Below the pieces are notes generated by a model. That model saw nothing but the letters and a program-made list of their open reading frames with translations, ran no database searches and was not told the origin of the DNA. Positions 22,758 to 31,763 of a DNA stretch of 64,000 bases are shown here, piece after piece. The stretch is from Streptomyces sp. NBC_01481 (GTDB taxonomy: Bacteria > Actinomycetota > Actinomycetes > Streptomycetales > Streptomycetaceae): positions 682,001 through 746,000 of the forward strand of contig NZ_JAPEPT010000003.1 of the NCBI RefSeq assembly GCF_026339995.1, in the 5' to 3' direction. The position numbers and the translations under genes are program-made. Each line of letters begins with the position of its first letter. Position 1 is the stretch's first letter.

Positions 22758-24188
22758 TCATCTCGCTCGGGGTGAGCGACCGCCTGTGGTGACACTGCCG
22801 ACCTGCCGGTCGTGGCCACCGCGCGGCGCCGGGTGCCTCGGCCCACGACGGCGCAGTACGCAGCCGGTGAGCACCACGCCGGCCGCCACCGCGTACACCC
22901 AGGTCCCCATGCTCTGAGGGTCGGCGTCCGACCTCACGGTCACGTACTTGGCCGCGCCCGCGACCGCGATCGCGAGCCACTCCCACCGTCCGTCCAGCGC
23001 CACCAGCGCGGCCAGCAGCAGCGCGTACCAGGAGTAGCCGGGCGTCAGCAGCAGGAAGGCCGATCCGGTGACCAGCAGGGCGCCGCTCCACGGGCGTTCG
23101 GGATCGCCGCGCAGCAGGACATGGGCGCTGACCGCCAGCATCGTCACGATCACGGCGGGCAGCGCCCAGTCGTCCGGCAGTACCAGCCGCACCAGGGCGT
23201 AGCGGTTGCGGGCCGAGGGATCGTCGTAGCCCTCCTCCTCCGTATAGCCGCTGAGATAGCCGAGCACCGAGCTGTTGGAGACCAGGACGTACGGCAGATA
23301 CGTCAGCGCGACCACGGCGGCCGCGGGCAGCAGGACCGCCGCCGCGTCCCGCACCCGCCGCACCCCGGACAGGGCGCCAGGCAGCACCACGGCCGGCAGC
23401 AGCTTGGTCGCGATCGCCGCCCCGAGCAGAGCCCCGCCCGCGATGCGGCGCCGTATCAGTACTCCCAGGCCCACCACGGTCAGCAGCGCCCCGAGCACAT
23501 CGGCATGCGCGTTGTTCACCGCTTCGATGGGCACGATCGGGCACCACGCCCAGTACGCCGCACTGCGGGGATCGCCGCGCCTGCGCAGGACGAGCAGCAG
23601 CGCCGCCGTCGTGCCCAGCGACAGCGCCGCACCGCCGGCCTGCAGTGCCTTGTGCCGTGAACCGTCCGGCGCGAGGGAGTCGACGAGCAGGAAGTACCCC
23701 TCCGCCACCGGCGGGTAGATGGTGTGCACCTGCGGCCGGTTGATCCGCGTGCAGCGCACCTCGCCCTGGGGCCCCGCGATGCGTACCAGGTCGGGCCCGG
23801 CGCACGCGGCCCCGCTCGGGAACAGCCAGTCGTCACGCAGGCCGCCCTGCGCGGGATCGGCCGGGGCGTGGTCGTACGGCGAGATCCCGGCCGCCTGCAC
23901 CCTGCCGTCCCAGGCGTAGCGGTAGGAGTCAGTACTGGTGCGCGGGGGAGCCAGCAGCCCGGTCGCGGCGACCGCGACACCGCCCGCCATCACCAGGACC
24001 ACGGCCTGGCGCACCGGCACCTTGCGCACCGCGAAGACCGCCGCGGCGAAGAGTGCCCAGCAGGCGGCGTACCACCAGGAAAGGCCGATGGAGTCGGTGA
24101 AATAGCCGTCCTTGCGGACGGTCAGCGCGAGTGCCGCCGTCAAGGCCGCCAGGAGGACGCCGGCGGTGAGCGTACGCGGGTTGATCAC
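22758..24188 (-). CDS. GT87-family membrane mannosyltransferase
   Basis: GTG 24188 gives a 476-residue GT-C glycosyltransferase of the GT87 type, with about ten membrane helices. The early loop has the acidic site TDSYRYAWDGRVQAAGISPYDHAP, and the central region GGALLGAAIATKLLPAVVLPG is typical. Such enzymes use polyprenyl-phosphate mannose outside the membrane. It is divergent from a molybdopterin oxidoreductase gene, 105 bp apart. Confidence 0.87.
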   Translation of the reverse strand: MINPRTLTAGVLLAALTAALALTVRKDGYFTDSIGLSWWYAACWALFAAAVFAVRKVPVRQAVVLVMAGGVAVAATGLLAPPRTSTDSYRYAWDGRVQAAGISPYDHAPADPAQGGLRDDWLFPSGAACAGPDLVRIAGPQGEVRCTRINRPQVHTIYPPVAEGYFLLVDSLAPDGSRHKALQAGGAALSLGTTAALLLVLRRRGDPRSAAYWAWCPIVPIEAVNNAHADVLGALLTVVGLGVLIRRRIAGGALLGAAIATKLLPAVVLPGALSGVRRVRDAAAVLLPAAAVVALTYLPYVLVSNSSVLGYLSGYTEEEGYDDPSARNRYALVRLVLPDDWALPAVIVTMLAVSAHVLLRGDPERPWSGALLVTGSAFLLLTPGYSWYALLLAALVALDGRWEWLAIAVAGAAKYVTVRSDADPQSMGTWVYAVAAGVVLTGCVLRRRGPRHPAPRGGHDRQVGSVTTGGRSPRAR

Positions 24189-24293
24189 AGGCTCAGCCTG
24201 GCACCGGGAAGGGGTCCGGACGCCGCGCCACCTCCTGATGTCCGCATTCCGTAAGGTGTCACGCCGCCCCACAGGGACCCTGGCGGGGGTCTC

Positions 24294-25463
24294 ATGGAAG
24301 ACATGAAGATCAAGCCGCCCCGACTGCCCAGACTGTCCGCGCCCCCCTTGCCGTCCTTCTCGGGCAAGCTGCACGATGCCCGCACGGCGACCTCGATCGG
24401 CCGCTGGCTGGGCCTGGCGATCGCCGTGTGCTTTGTGACCGGCGTGATCAGCCACTACCTCCAGCACCCGCCGGACTATCTCGTGAACGTCCTGCCGAGC
24501 CGTCCGTCCTGGGGCTACCGGGTGACGCAGGGGCTGCATGTGGCGAGCGGTATCGCGGCGATCCCGCTGCTGTTCGCCAAGCTGTGGGCCGTGTATCCCC
24601 GGCTGTTTGTGTGGCCCGCGCTGACGTCGGTGCGCCATGCGCTGGAGCGTCTTTCGGTGGCGGTCCTGGTCGGAGCGGCCGTGTTCCAGCTGTTCACCGG
24701 ACTGCTCAATACCGTCCAGTGGTACCCGTGGCCGTTCTCCTTCGTCCCCACGCACTTCGCCGTGGCATGGCTGCTGTTCGGCGCGCTGATCCTGCACATC
24801 GCGGTCAAGTACCCGGAGATCAGAGCCCATTGGACCAGCCGCTCACCGGGCACCCTCGAACTGCCGGCGGGGGAGGGGCCCGACCGGCGCTCCCTGCTGA
24901 CCGGCATCGCGGCGGCGGTCGGCGCGGTCACGCTGACGACCGTCGGTCAGTCCTTCACTCCCCTCAAGCGCTTCGACCTGCTCGCGCCGAGACATCCCGA
25001 CCACGGCACGCAGGGGCTGCCAATCAACCGCATGGCATCCACCGCGGGGGTGACGGCGCTGACCGTCGCCGACTGGCGGCTGACCGTGGTCGGCAAGCGC
25101 AGTTACGAACTCACCCTCGACGAACTCAGGGCGCTGCCCCAGACGACCGTCACCCTTCCGATCGCCTGCGTGGAGGGCTGGAGCAAGTCGGCCCAGTGGA
25201 CCGGCGTCCGCGTACGGGACCTGCTGGAGCGCGCCGGAGCCCGGCCCGGCACGGCGGTACGGGTCGTGTCGCTGGAGCGGCGAGGCACCTACCGCGTGAT
25301 GGAGATGGGCGCCGACTACGCCGACGATCCGCTCAGCCTGCTCGCCCTGCGCCTCAACGGCCAGGTGCTCTCGCTCGACCACGGCTTCCCGGCGCGCATC
25401 ATCGCCCCGAACCGGCCCGGTGTGCTGCAGACCAAGTGGGTCGCCCGGATGGAGGTCATCTGA
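24294..25463 (+). CDS. Membrane-bound molybdopterin-dependent oxidoreductase
   Basis: A 389-residue protein with an N-terminal cytochrome-b-like part of four membrane helices (about 35-180) and a C-terminal sulfite-oxidase-type molybdopterin domain (about 225-389). The molybdenum Cys is Cys292 in PIACVEGWSKSAQWTGV. The start ATG 24294 is 3 codons before a second ATG. The stop overlaps the next gene (TGATG). It probably transfers electrons between the membrane and an oxyanion or sulfoxide substrate. Confidence 0.87.
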   Translation: MEDMKIKPPRLPRLSAPPLPSFSGKLHDARTATSIGRWLGLAIAVCFVTGVISHYLQHPPDYLVNVLPSRPSWGYRVTQGLHVASGIAAIPLLFAKLWAVYPRLFVWPALTSVRHALERLSVAVLVGAAVFQLFTGLLNTVQWYPWPFSFVPTHFAVAWLLFGALILHIAVKYPEIRAHWTSRSPGTLELPAGEGPDRRSLLTGIAAAVGAVTLTTVGQSFTPLKRFDLLAPRHPDHGTQGLPINRMASTAGVTALTVADWRLTVVGKRSYELTLDELRALPQTTVTLPIACVEGWSKSAQWTGVRVRDLLERAGARPGTAVRVVSLERRGTYRVMEMGADYADDPLSLLALRLNGQVLSLDHGFPARIIAPNRPGVLQTKWVARMEVI

Positions 25464-25852
25464 TGCGGATCGTGACGGGTGCGCTGGGCCTCGCCCTGAT
25501 GACCGTCGGCGCGGTACTGCTGCTGACGGGCGGGCAGCTGAAGGACGTGGCGCTGTGGCTGGCGGGCGCGATCGTTCTGCACGACGGGATCGTCGCCCCG
25601 CTGGTTCTCGGCGTGGGCCTGCTCCTCGCGGCGGTCCCGGCGCGCGGAACGGTCCGGGGCGCGCTGATCGTGGCGGGCTGCCTGACGGTGGTCGCCCTGC
25701 CGGTGCTGTTGCGGCCGGGAACGCCGAAGAACCCGACCGTGCTGCCGCTGGACTACGTACGCAACTGGCTGTTGGCGCTCGCGGCGGTCGCGGTGCTCAC
25801 GGGTGTGCTGCTGGCGGCGCGGTGGATCAGGCGGCGGGTGCCGCGGCGTTGA
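25463..25852 (+). CDS. Small membrane protein coupled to the molybdopterin oxidoreductase
   Basis: A 129-residue protein starting in the stop codon of the oxidoreductase gene. About four hydrophobic helices (IVTGALGLALMTVGAVLLLT; GIVAPLVLGVGLLLAAV; GALIVAGCLTVVALPVLL; WLLALAAVAVLTGVLLAARW). No family recognised. Translational coupling suggests it is a partner subunit or assembly factor of the oxidoreductase. Confidence 0.75.
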   Translation: MRIVTGALGLALMTVGAVLLLTGGQLKDVALWLAGAIVLHDGIVAPLVLGVGLLLAAVPARGTVRGALIVAGCLTVVALPVLLRPGTPKNPTVLPLDYVRNWLLALAAVAVLTGVLLAARWIRRRVPRR

Positions 25853-25951
25853 ACTCTTGGCGAACGCATCGGCCCGGACGGTCGGTGACCGTGTCCGCCT
25901 GGGCATAGTGACACCGAGTGCCCGTCCGTGGCGTACAAGGGGGACGCGGTC

Positions 25952-26485
25952 ATGGTCAGGTTCGTACACAAACAGTTGGCCTGCGCCCTGGTGATAGGGG
26001 TCTCGGGGCTGATCGCCGCGACGGTCGGTGTCGCGGTGAACGGCCCCGTCAGACTGCCCGGTTGGTGGTTCATCGCGGCGATACTGGCCTGGGGCGTCTT
26101 CTGGGGGGTCGTCTCCACGAGCGGTCTGCTGAAGGAAGGCGACCTCCCGCTGTTCCGGGCCGCAGTCCCGATCGCGGACCCGGCCAGGGCGCTGTCCGCC
26201 CCGGCACAGGTCCGGTTGTGGCTGATCAGGACCTACGGGATGAGGCTTGCCCTCTGGCTCCTGCTGGGCACGGCACTGGCCGTCTACGAACCGCTGGTCG
26301 TGACGTTCAACCTCGTCTGGGCGGTGGACCCGCTGATGCGGGCCGAACGGGCGGCCCGCTGGGAGCGGCGGCACCGGGTGCTGCTGTGGCAGGGCGCCGT
26401 GGACCAGCCGGAACAGCCGGTCCCGGCGGGCCAGCCGCCGGTCTTCACGACACCCCGTCTCACATCGGTCCGCTCCGGCGTCTGA
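25952..26485 (+). CDS. Hypothetical membrane protein
   Basis: ATG 25952, after AAGGGGGA, gives 177 residues; GTG 25928 is an alternative. Two N-terminal membrane helices (ALVIGVSGLIAATVGVAV and WFIAAILAWGVFWGVVST) and a third near 105-125 surround polar loops, with a basic Arg-rich stretch ERAARWERRHRV near the end. No family recognised. It is convergent with the methyltransferase gene, 11 bp apart. Confidence 0.7.
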   Translation: MVRFVHKQLACALVIGVSGLIAATVGVAVNGPVRLPGWWFIAAILAWGVFWGVVSTSGLLKEGDLPLFRAAVPIADPARALSAPAQVRLWLIRTYGMRLALWLLLGTALAVYEPLVVTFNLVWAVDPLMRAERAARWERRHRVLLWQGAVDQPEQPVPAGQPPVFTTPRLTSVRSGV

Positions 26486-26496
26486 GGCTTTCGGGC

Positions 26497-27141
26497 CTAT
26501 GAGCGGCGCAGCGCCACGAACGCGCGCCCGGCCACTGTCCAGAGCTCCGCCTCGTCCGCCGCCCAGCCCGCCGATTCCGCGTAGTCGAGCAGCGCCTGCG
26601 TACCCACCCGGGCCCAGGGGAACGCCGAGCCCTGCGCACTGCCGTCATAGACCCGCACCTGCACGCGCTCGTCGACATCCTGCGGCGCGGTCTCGGCAAG
26701 CAGCACGCCGTCACGGGCGACCAGAGCCGCCACCCGGGCGAGCAGCACCCAGGGATCTCCGCCGATGCCGATATTGCCGTCCATGAGCAGAGCGGTGCTC
26801 CAACTCCCATCGAGGGGAAGCGGATCGAAGACCGAACGGTGAAGCGCACTTCCGCCGAGCCGCAGCGTGCGGGCCACCGCCGCGGGGCTCACGTCGATGC
26901 CGAGCGTCGGCTGCCCCCGTGCGGCCAGCGCCGCGACCAGACGGCCGGGCCCGCAGCCGATGTCGAGCACCGCACCCCGGCAGCGCTCCAGCACGGTCCG
27001 ATCGGCGTCGTCCGGATCGGCGCACCACCGCTCGACCTCCAGGGGCAGCAGCCAGCCGTCGGGGCGGCGCAGAAACAGCGGGCCCCGGCCCGTGCGCAGG
27101 GCGTCGGTGTACGGATCGGCCTGCCAGGCCGGCGCGGTCAT
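26497..27141 (-). CDS. Class I SAM-dependent methyltransferase
   Basis: A 214-residue methyltransferase. Motif I is AVLDIGCGPGRLVAAL (about residue 62), followed by TLGIDVSPAAVA and LLMDGNIGIGGDP. Start ATG 27141 overlaps the stop of the upstream DUF2064 gene (ATGA). It is the last gene of a four-gene chain with epimerase, GT2 and DUF2064 transferase, so its substrate is probably a sugar or glycolipid. Confidence 0.87.
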   Translation of the reverse strand: MTAPAWQADPYTDALRTGRGPLFLRRPDGWLLPLEVERWCADPDDADRTVLERCRGAVLDIGCGPGRLVAALAARGQPTLGIDVSPAAVARTLRLGGSALHRSVFDPLPLDGSWSTALLMDGNIGIGGDPWVLLARVAALVARDGVLLAETAPQDVDERVQVRVYDGSAQGSAFPWARVGTQALLDYAESAGWAADEAELWTVAGRAFVALRRS

Positions 27142-27974
27142 CGCGCCCCGGTCCCGGCGAGCGCGGCCATCGCCGCGGCGAACCGGCCGTGCGGGGCCTG
27201 GGCCGCGACCAGACGGGCATCGTCGGCGGTGTCCACGTCCCGCAGCACGGGCAGTTGACGCACCGCGAGACCGGCACGCAGGAGCCGGTGCCGCTGTATC
27301 GCGCCGGTCTCGGGCACGGACATCGGTACGCCTCGCAGCAGCGAGGGATCCGGCTCGGCCAGGCCCAGCGCCCAGAATCCGCCGTCGTCGGCGGGACCGA
27401 AGGTTGCCTCGCCCTCGCTCAACTCCAGTCCGGTGCTGAGGAGTTCGACGGTGAGCTGTGGTGTGTCCATGCCGACGAGCAGCGCGGGCCCCTCGCAGAG
27501 CCCGAAGGCATGCGCGAGTCTTTCGTCGAGTCCACCCGGACACTGCGGCACGACCTCGAAACCGTCCGGCAGCCAGTCGCCGGGCGCACCGTCGAGCACC
27601 AGAACCCGGCGGCGTGCGGGCGTGGCCAGCACGACATCCAGGGTGTCGGCGAGCGCGGCCTCGGCGAGCCGGGCCGCCTCCTCGGGGGAGTACGCGGGGC
27701 ACAGCCGGGTCTTGACCCGCCCGGGTACGGGGGCCTTGGCGATGACGAGCAGCGTGCCGGGCCGCTCCTGCCGGGCGGGGGACGTGTGGGGCGCGGTCAT
27801 CGGGCCGTCGGACGGCCCGGGCAGCCCGGTGCCGTGCTGCGCACCCCGATCGTGGTCGCCCGCGGCGTCCGCGGTAACCGCGCAACGTGCGCGCGCCGCG
27901 CGGCCCCTCGCCGTCGGCCTGTCCGGCGACGGTGCGCCGGCGCCGGCGCGCTCCTCGGCGCGTTCCCCGCTCAT
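27138..27974 (-). CDS. DUF2064 / TIGR04282-type nucleotidyl- or glycosyl-transferase
   Basis: The conserved domain starts LLVIAKAPVPGRVKTRLCP and continues with VLVGMDTPQLT and TFGPADDGGFWALGL, as in TIGR04282 (rSAM/selenodomain-associated transferase 1), a GT-A-like fold related to CofC/MobA. ATG 27974 overlaps the GT2 stop (ATGA) and gives 278 residues including a 58-residue polar extension. ATG 27800 would give 220 residues and no extension but has no ribosome site. The ATGA spacing used throughout this operon and the high third-position GC favour the longer form. The substrate is unknown. Confidence 0.75.
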   Translation of the reverse strand: MSGERAEERAGAGAPSPDRPTARGRAARARCAVTADAAGDHDRGAQHGTGLPGPSDGPMTAPHTSPARQERPGTLLVIAKAPVPGRVKTRLCPAYSPEEAARLAEAALADTLDVVLATPARRRVLVLDGAPGDWLPDGFEVVPQCPGGLDERLAHAFGLCEGPALLVGMDTPQLTVELLSTGLELSEGEATFGPADDGGFWALGLAEPDPSLLRGVPMSVPETGAIQRHRLLRAGLAVRQLPVLRDVDTADDARLVAAQAPHGRFAAAMAALAGTGAR

Positions 27975-28660
27975 CGCACACCACCCATGACGCCGACCCG
28001 GCCCGCGGGCCGCTCCGCCAGGACCGCCCGCATGTCCTGGACCGCCTGCCAGGTGCCCCGCCACGTGCCCGTCACCTTCGACCTTCCCGATCTCGGCAGA
28101 TACGGGACGTCCACCTCCGTCACCCGCCAGCCCGCGTCCGCCGCGCGGACCACCATCTGGAGCGGATAGCCGCTGCGGCGGTCCGTCAGGTCGAGGGCCA
28201 GCAGCTCCTCGCGGCGCGCCGCCCGCAGCGGGCCAAGGTCGTGCAGTCGCAGACCGGAGCGCCGGCGCAGCATCCGCGCTAGCGCCAGATTCCCGGCCCG
28301 GGCGTGCGGCGGCCAGGCTCCGTGCCCCTGCGGCCGACGCCGCCCCAGTACCAAATCGCTCTCGCCGTCGGCGACTTGGCGTACGAAATCGACCAGCAGC
28401 CCCGGGTCCAGCGAGGCGTCGCAGTCGCAGAAGCACACGTACTCCGCCTCCGCCGCCCGCAGCCCGGCATGGCACGCGGCCCCGAACCCGCGCCGTCCCT
28501 CGTGCACGACGGTCGCGCCCAGGTCGCGGGCGATCCGGCCGGAGCCGTCCGTCGAGCCGTTGTCGACGACGATCGCGCGCCATCCGGCCGGGATCCGGCT
28601 CAGTACCCAGGGCAGCGCCTCCGCCTCGTCGAGGCAGGGAAGGATCACATCGACCGTCAT
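27971..28660 (-). CDS. Family 2 glycosyltransferase
   Basis: A 229-residue GT2 (dolichol-phosphate-mannose-synthase-like, no membrane part). It begins VDVILPCLDEAEALPWVLSRIP, has the acidic donor site VCFCDCDASLDPG (about residue 98) and ends with DVPYLPRSGRSKVTGTW, a polyprenyl-phosphate-transferase-like signature. Start ATG 28660 overlaps the epimerase stop, and its own stop overlaps the next start. It probably passes sugar from a nucleotide donor to a lipid phosphate. Confidence 0.9.
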   Translation of the reverse strand: MTVDVILPCLDEAEALPWVLSRIPAGWRAIVVDNGSTDGSGRIARDLGATVVHEGRRGFGAACHAGLRAAEAEYVCFCDCDASLDPGLLVDFVRQVADGESDLVLGRRRPQGHGAWPPHARAGNLALARMLRRRSGLRLHDLGPLRAARREELLALDLTDRRSGYPLQMVVRAADAGWRVTEVDVPYLPRSGRSKVTGTWRGTWQAVQDMRAVLAERPAGRVGVMGGVR

Positions 28661-29712
28661 GACGCCGTACCCCGCAGCCTGCTCGCCGCGAACTCCGCCA
28701 TGCCCTCGGCGAAGCCGATCCGCGGTTTCCAGCCCAGTTCGGCCCGCAGCCGCCGGGAGTCCGCGGTGATGTGGCGTACGTCGCCGAGCCGGAACTCCCC
28801 GGTGACCACGGGTGCGGGACCGCCGCGGGCGGATGCGAGCGCGTCCGCCATCTCGCCGACCGTGTGCGGGGTCCCGCTGCCGGTGTTGTACGCGGCGAGC
28901 ACACCCGGCTCCCGGCCGCGCAGGGCCTCCAGGGCGATCGCGTTCGCGTCGGCGACGTCCCGTACATGGACGAAGTCCCGCCGCTGCCGCCCGTCCTCGA
29001 AGACCTGCGGCGCCTCGCCCCGTTCGAGAGCGGACCGGAAGAAGGAGGCAACGCCCGCGTACGGGGTATCGCGCGGCATCCCCGGCCCGTACACATTGTG
29101 GTAGCGCAGGGCGACGGCCCGGCCGCCCGTCGCCCTGGCCCAGGCCGCGACCAGATGCTCCTGGGCCAGCTTGGTCGTCGCGTACACATTGCGCGGGTCC
29201 GTCGGCGCGTCCTCGTCCACCAGGCCCGACGTCAGCTCCGCGCCGCACTCGGGGCACAGGGGCTCGAAGCGCCCGGCCTCGAGATCGCCCGCGGCCCGAG
29301 GGCCCGGGCGGACCCTGCCGTGGCGCGGGCAGTCGTAGCGGCCCTCGCCGTAGACCACCATCGAGCCGGCCAGCACCAGTTCGGGCACACCGGCCTCGGC
29401 CATCGCCGCAAGGAGCACGGCCGTGCCGAGGTCGTTGCAGCCGACGTACTCCGGTGCGTCCGCGAAGTCCTTGCCGAGGCCGACCATCGCCGCCTGGTGG
29501 CAGACGGAATCAACGCCGCGCAGCGCCCGCGCCAGCAGCTCCCGGTCCCGTACGTCCCCGAGCATCCACTCCGCGTCGGGCAGCGGCGGGGGTACGGGAT
29601 GGGCCGCCGGGAGCAGGGCGTCGAGCACGACCGGGTCATGGCCGCGGGCGGCGAGAGCCGCGACGACCTGCGAGCCGATGAAGCCCGCGCCTCCTGTGAC
29701 AAGTACACGCAT
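28657..29712 (-). CDS. NAD-dependent sugar epimerase with zinc-ribbon-like insert
   Basis: A 351-residue extended SDR. The cofactor loop is VLVTGGAGFIGSQVV and the active site NVYATTKLAQ gives the YxxxK pair. Between them lies an insert (about residues 126-165) with a CPRH pair and a CPEC pair, which resembles a zinc ribbon and is unusual in sugar epimerases. It heads the four-gene operon and probably makes the nucleotide sugar used by GT2. Confidence 0.9.
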   Translation of the reverse strand: MRVLVTGGAGFIGSQVVAALAARGHDPVVLDALLPAAHPVPPPLPDAEWMLGDVRDRELLARALRGVDSVCHQAAMVGLGKDFADAPEYVGCNDLGTAVLLAAMAEAGVPELVLAGSMVVYGEGRYDCPRHGRVRPGPRAAGDLEAGRFEPLCPECGAELTSGLVDEDAPTDPRNVYATTKLAQEHLVAAWARATGGRAVALRYHNVYGPGMPRDTPYAGVASFFRSALERGEAPQVFEDGRQRRDFVHVRDVADANAIALEALRGREPGVLAAYNTGSGTPHTVGEMADALASARGGPAPVVTGEFRLGDVRHITADSRRLRAELGWKPRIGFAEGMAEFAASRLRGTAS

Positions 29713-29865
29713 ACTGGCGACGCTACGGCCGACAAGCGCACTGATCGCCTTTGCGCGCCGTGCCGTCACAAGTCCGTAAGGACTTGACTAGGCCGCTCGG
29801 GGGAGCTCACCCCGACGTCCGCAGCGGCCCGCCGATAACATGCCCGCCCTGTAGCGGCGCGGCCG

Positions 29866-31656
29866 TCACCCCAGGTCGAAGGCGTTGCGCAGCCCCAGCC
29901 GGTAGCGGGTGCGGTCGTGGCGCTTCAGCAGTTCGATCTCCGGGGCGCGGAAGAGCGGCTTCACCGTGCAGCGGGAGGCAGCTGAACCGGACCTGTCCAG
30001 AAGGGCGTTGACCGCCGCGCGGGCAGAGGCGTTGGCGCCCTCCATCGTCGCCAGGTCGATGTCGACGGCGACATAGTCTCCGGCCAGGAAGAAGTTGGGG
30101 ATCGCGGTGGCGGCCCTCGGACGGTTGTGGAAGGTGCCGACCGGGTGGATCAGGAGCTCGTCCTCATTGGTCGGGTTGGGTGTCCCGAGGCCGTCCACGC
30201 CCGGGTCCAGGAACCACGAGTGCAGGGCGCTGTCCTTGAGCACCGTGCGGCCCGTGTCATTGACGGCCGCCTTGAGCTGTGCCCATACCTCCCTCGCGAC
30301 CTCGGTACGGGTGCACTGCTTGGCTGTCTTCCCGTACAGGATGCCGGTCCTGTCCCATTCGGAGATGTCCACCGACAGACAGTCGACCGCGACACCGTCG
30401 CCGTAGTCGGCGGGGAAGTCGCGGGACGGCCAGTGACCGGCCTGCTGAATAGCCGTCAGGGACCAGGGGGAGTCGATGCAGTTGAGGTGGCCGTGCAGCA
30501 GCGGCGCCTTCTCGGTGAGATAGAACTGGATGCCCGTCATCCAGTCCGTCTCCAGCTTGTCGCACCGGGCCAGCTGGGGGTCGGCCGCGCGCAGTTCGGC
30601 GCCCCAGGTCCGGCGTGCGTGCTCGACCGGCATCGCGGAGACGTAGTGGTCCGCGGTGACCGACCGGCGTAACCCCTGCCGGTCTTCGATCACCGCTGCC
30701 GTGACCCGCCCGCCGCCGTACTTCACTTCCCGTACCGTCCAGCCGATCCGGAAGTCCACGCCCAGCCCTGTCAGATGGTCCACCCAGGGGTCGATCCACG
30801 CCTCATTGGTGGGGGCGTTGAGGATCCGGTCGAGGGGACCGTCCGCGCCCCGGCCCAGCGCGTTGAAGACGAAGGCCTCAAGGAGCGTGGCGACGGTACG
30901 GGTGCTGGCCTCCTCGGCCTTGGTCGCGACGATGTTCCGGGTCAGTCCGACGGCCAGGATGCGCTGGTAGTCGTAACTCATCCGCTCGGCCCGGATGAAC
31001 TCCCACCAGGGTGTGCGCTCCCAGGCCTGGTCGCGCCGCTCGTCGCAGCTGGTGAGGAAGACCAGGCCGCGGTTCACGAAGTACGCCGTCTCGTGGGCGG
31101 GGATGCCCCTGAGCGTGTCCAGCGCGGCGGTCAGCGCGCGGCGGATCTCGTCGAGCGTGAGCTGGGCCGGTTTGTGTCCCGGCCAGGGCAGCGGGATCCG
31201 TAAGTCCTCGCGCCCGGTGCGGGCGAACGACATCTCGGGCGGCGCGACCAGGTTGTCCCAGACGCCGTTGGCGTTTCCGGGGAAGGGAATGCGCCGCATC
31301 GTGTCGGGCAGATTGTGGTAGATGCCGGGGATGAAGCGGAAGCCGTGCTCGGCGGGCAGCGGACGGCGGGCGCCCTTCGCGCTGTTCGGGACGTCTATGC
31401 TGCGGGCCTTGCCGCCGAGCGCCCTGCGCTCAAAGACGGTGACCCGGAATCCGCGTTCGGCCAGCTCGTGTGCGGCGGTGAGTCCGGCGACGCCGCCGCC
31501 GAGTACGGCGACCGAGGGCGCTGGCGCGGTGCCGTCCTCGTTCGTCTGTGCGGCCGCCGTGGCTGTGCCAACCGCGGCCAGTGCGGCCGTGCCGCCGACC
31601 GCGGCCGCCCCCGCCATGAAGGTGCGTCGTGTGCTGCCCACCCGATTCATCCCCAT
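29866..31656 (-). CDS. Tat-exported FAD-dependent oxidoreductase (amine-oxidase fold)
   Basis: ATG 31656 gives 596 residues; ATG 31650 is an alternative. The Tat signal is STRRTFMAGAAAV, with cleavage expected near residue 35. The flavin-binding site reads SVAVLGGGVAGLTAAHELAERG, and the C-terminal IPNFFLAGDYVAVDIDLATMEGA closes the FAD fold, as in hydroxysqualene dehydroxylase-like and amine-oxidase proteins. Two TTA codons (31201-31203, codon 152; 30670-30672, codon 329) suggest bldA-dependent translation. Its substrate is unknown; export of a large flavoenzyme suggests an extracellular small molecule. Confidence 0.85.
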   Translation of the reverse strand: MGMNRVGSTRRTFMAGAAAVGGTAALAAVGTATAAAQTNEDGTAPAPSVAVLGGGVAGLTAAHELAERGFRVTVFERRALGGKARSIDVPNSAKGARRPLPAEHGFRFIPGIYHNLPDTMRRIPFPGNANGVWDNLVAPPEMSFARTGREDLRIPLPWPGHKPAQLTLDEIRRALTAALDTLRGIPAHETAYFVNRGLVFLTSCDERRDQAWERTPWWEFIRAERMSYDYQRILAVGLTRNIVATKAEEASTRTVATLLEAFVFNALGRGADGPLDRILNAPTNEAWIDPWVDHLTGLGVDFRIGWTVREVKYGGGRVTAAVIEDRQGLRRSVTADHYVSAMPVEHARRTWGAELRAADPQLARCDKLETDWMTGIQFYLTEKAPLLHGHLNCIDSPWSLTAIQQAGHWPSRDFPADYGDGVAVDCLSVDISEWDRTGILYGKTAKQCTRTEVAREVWAQLKAAVNDTGRTVLKDSALHSWFLDPGVDGLGTPNPTNEDELLIHPVGTFHNRPRAATAIPNFFLAGDYVAVDIDLATMEGANASARAAVNALLDRSGSAASRCTVKPLFRAPEIELLKRHDRTRYRLGLRNAFDLG

Positions 31657-31763
31657 CCCGCTTACCGACGGTAACTGTCCGTCCGGCGCAGGAGCATACG
31701 GAGATCCCGCATGACCCGGAAGCCACGCGTGGGCCCATTCGTTCAATGGCGGAAAATGGAGCC

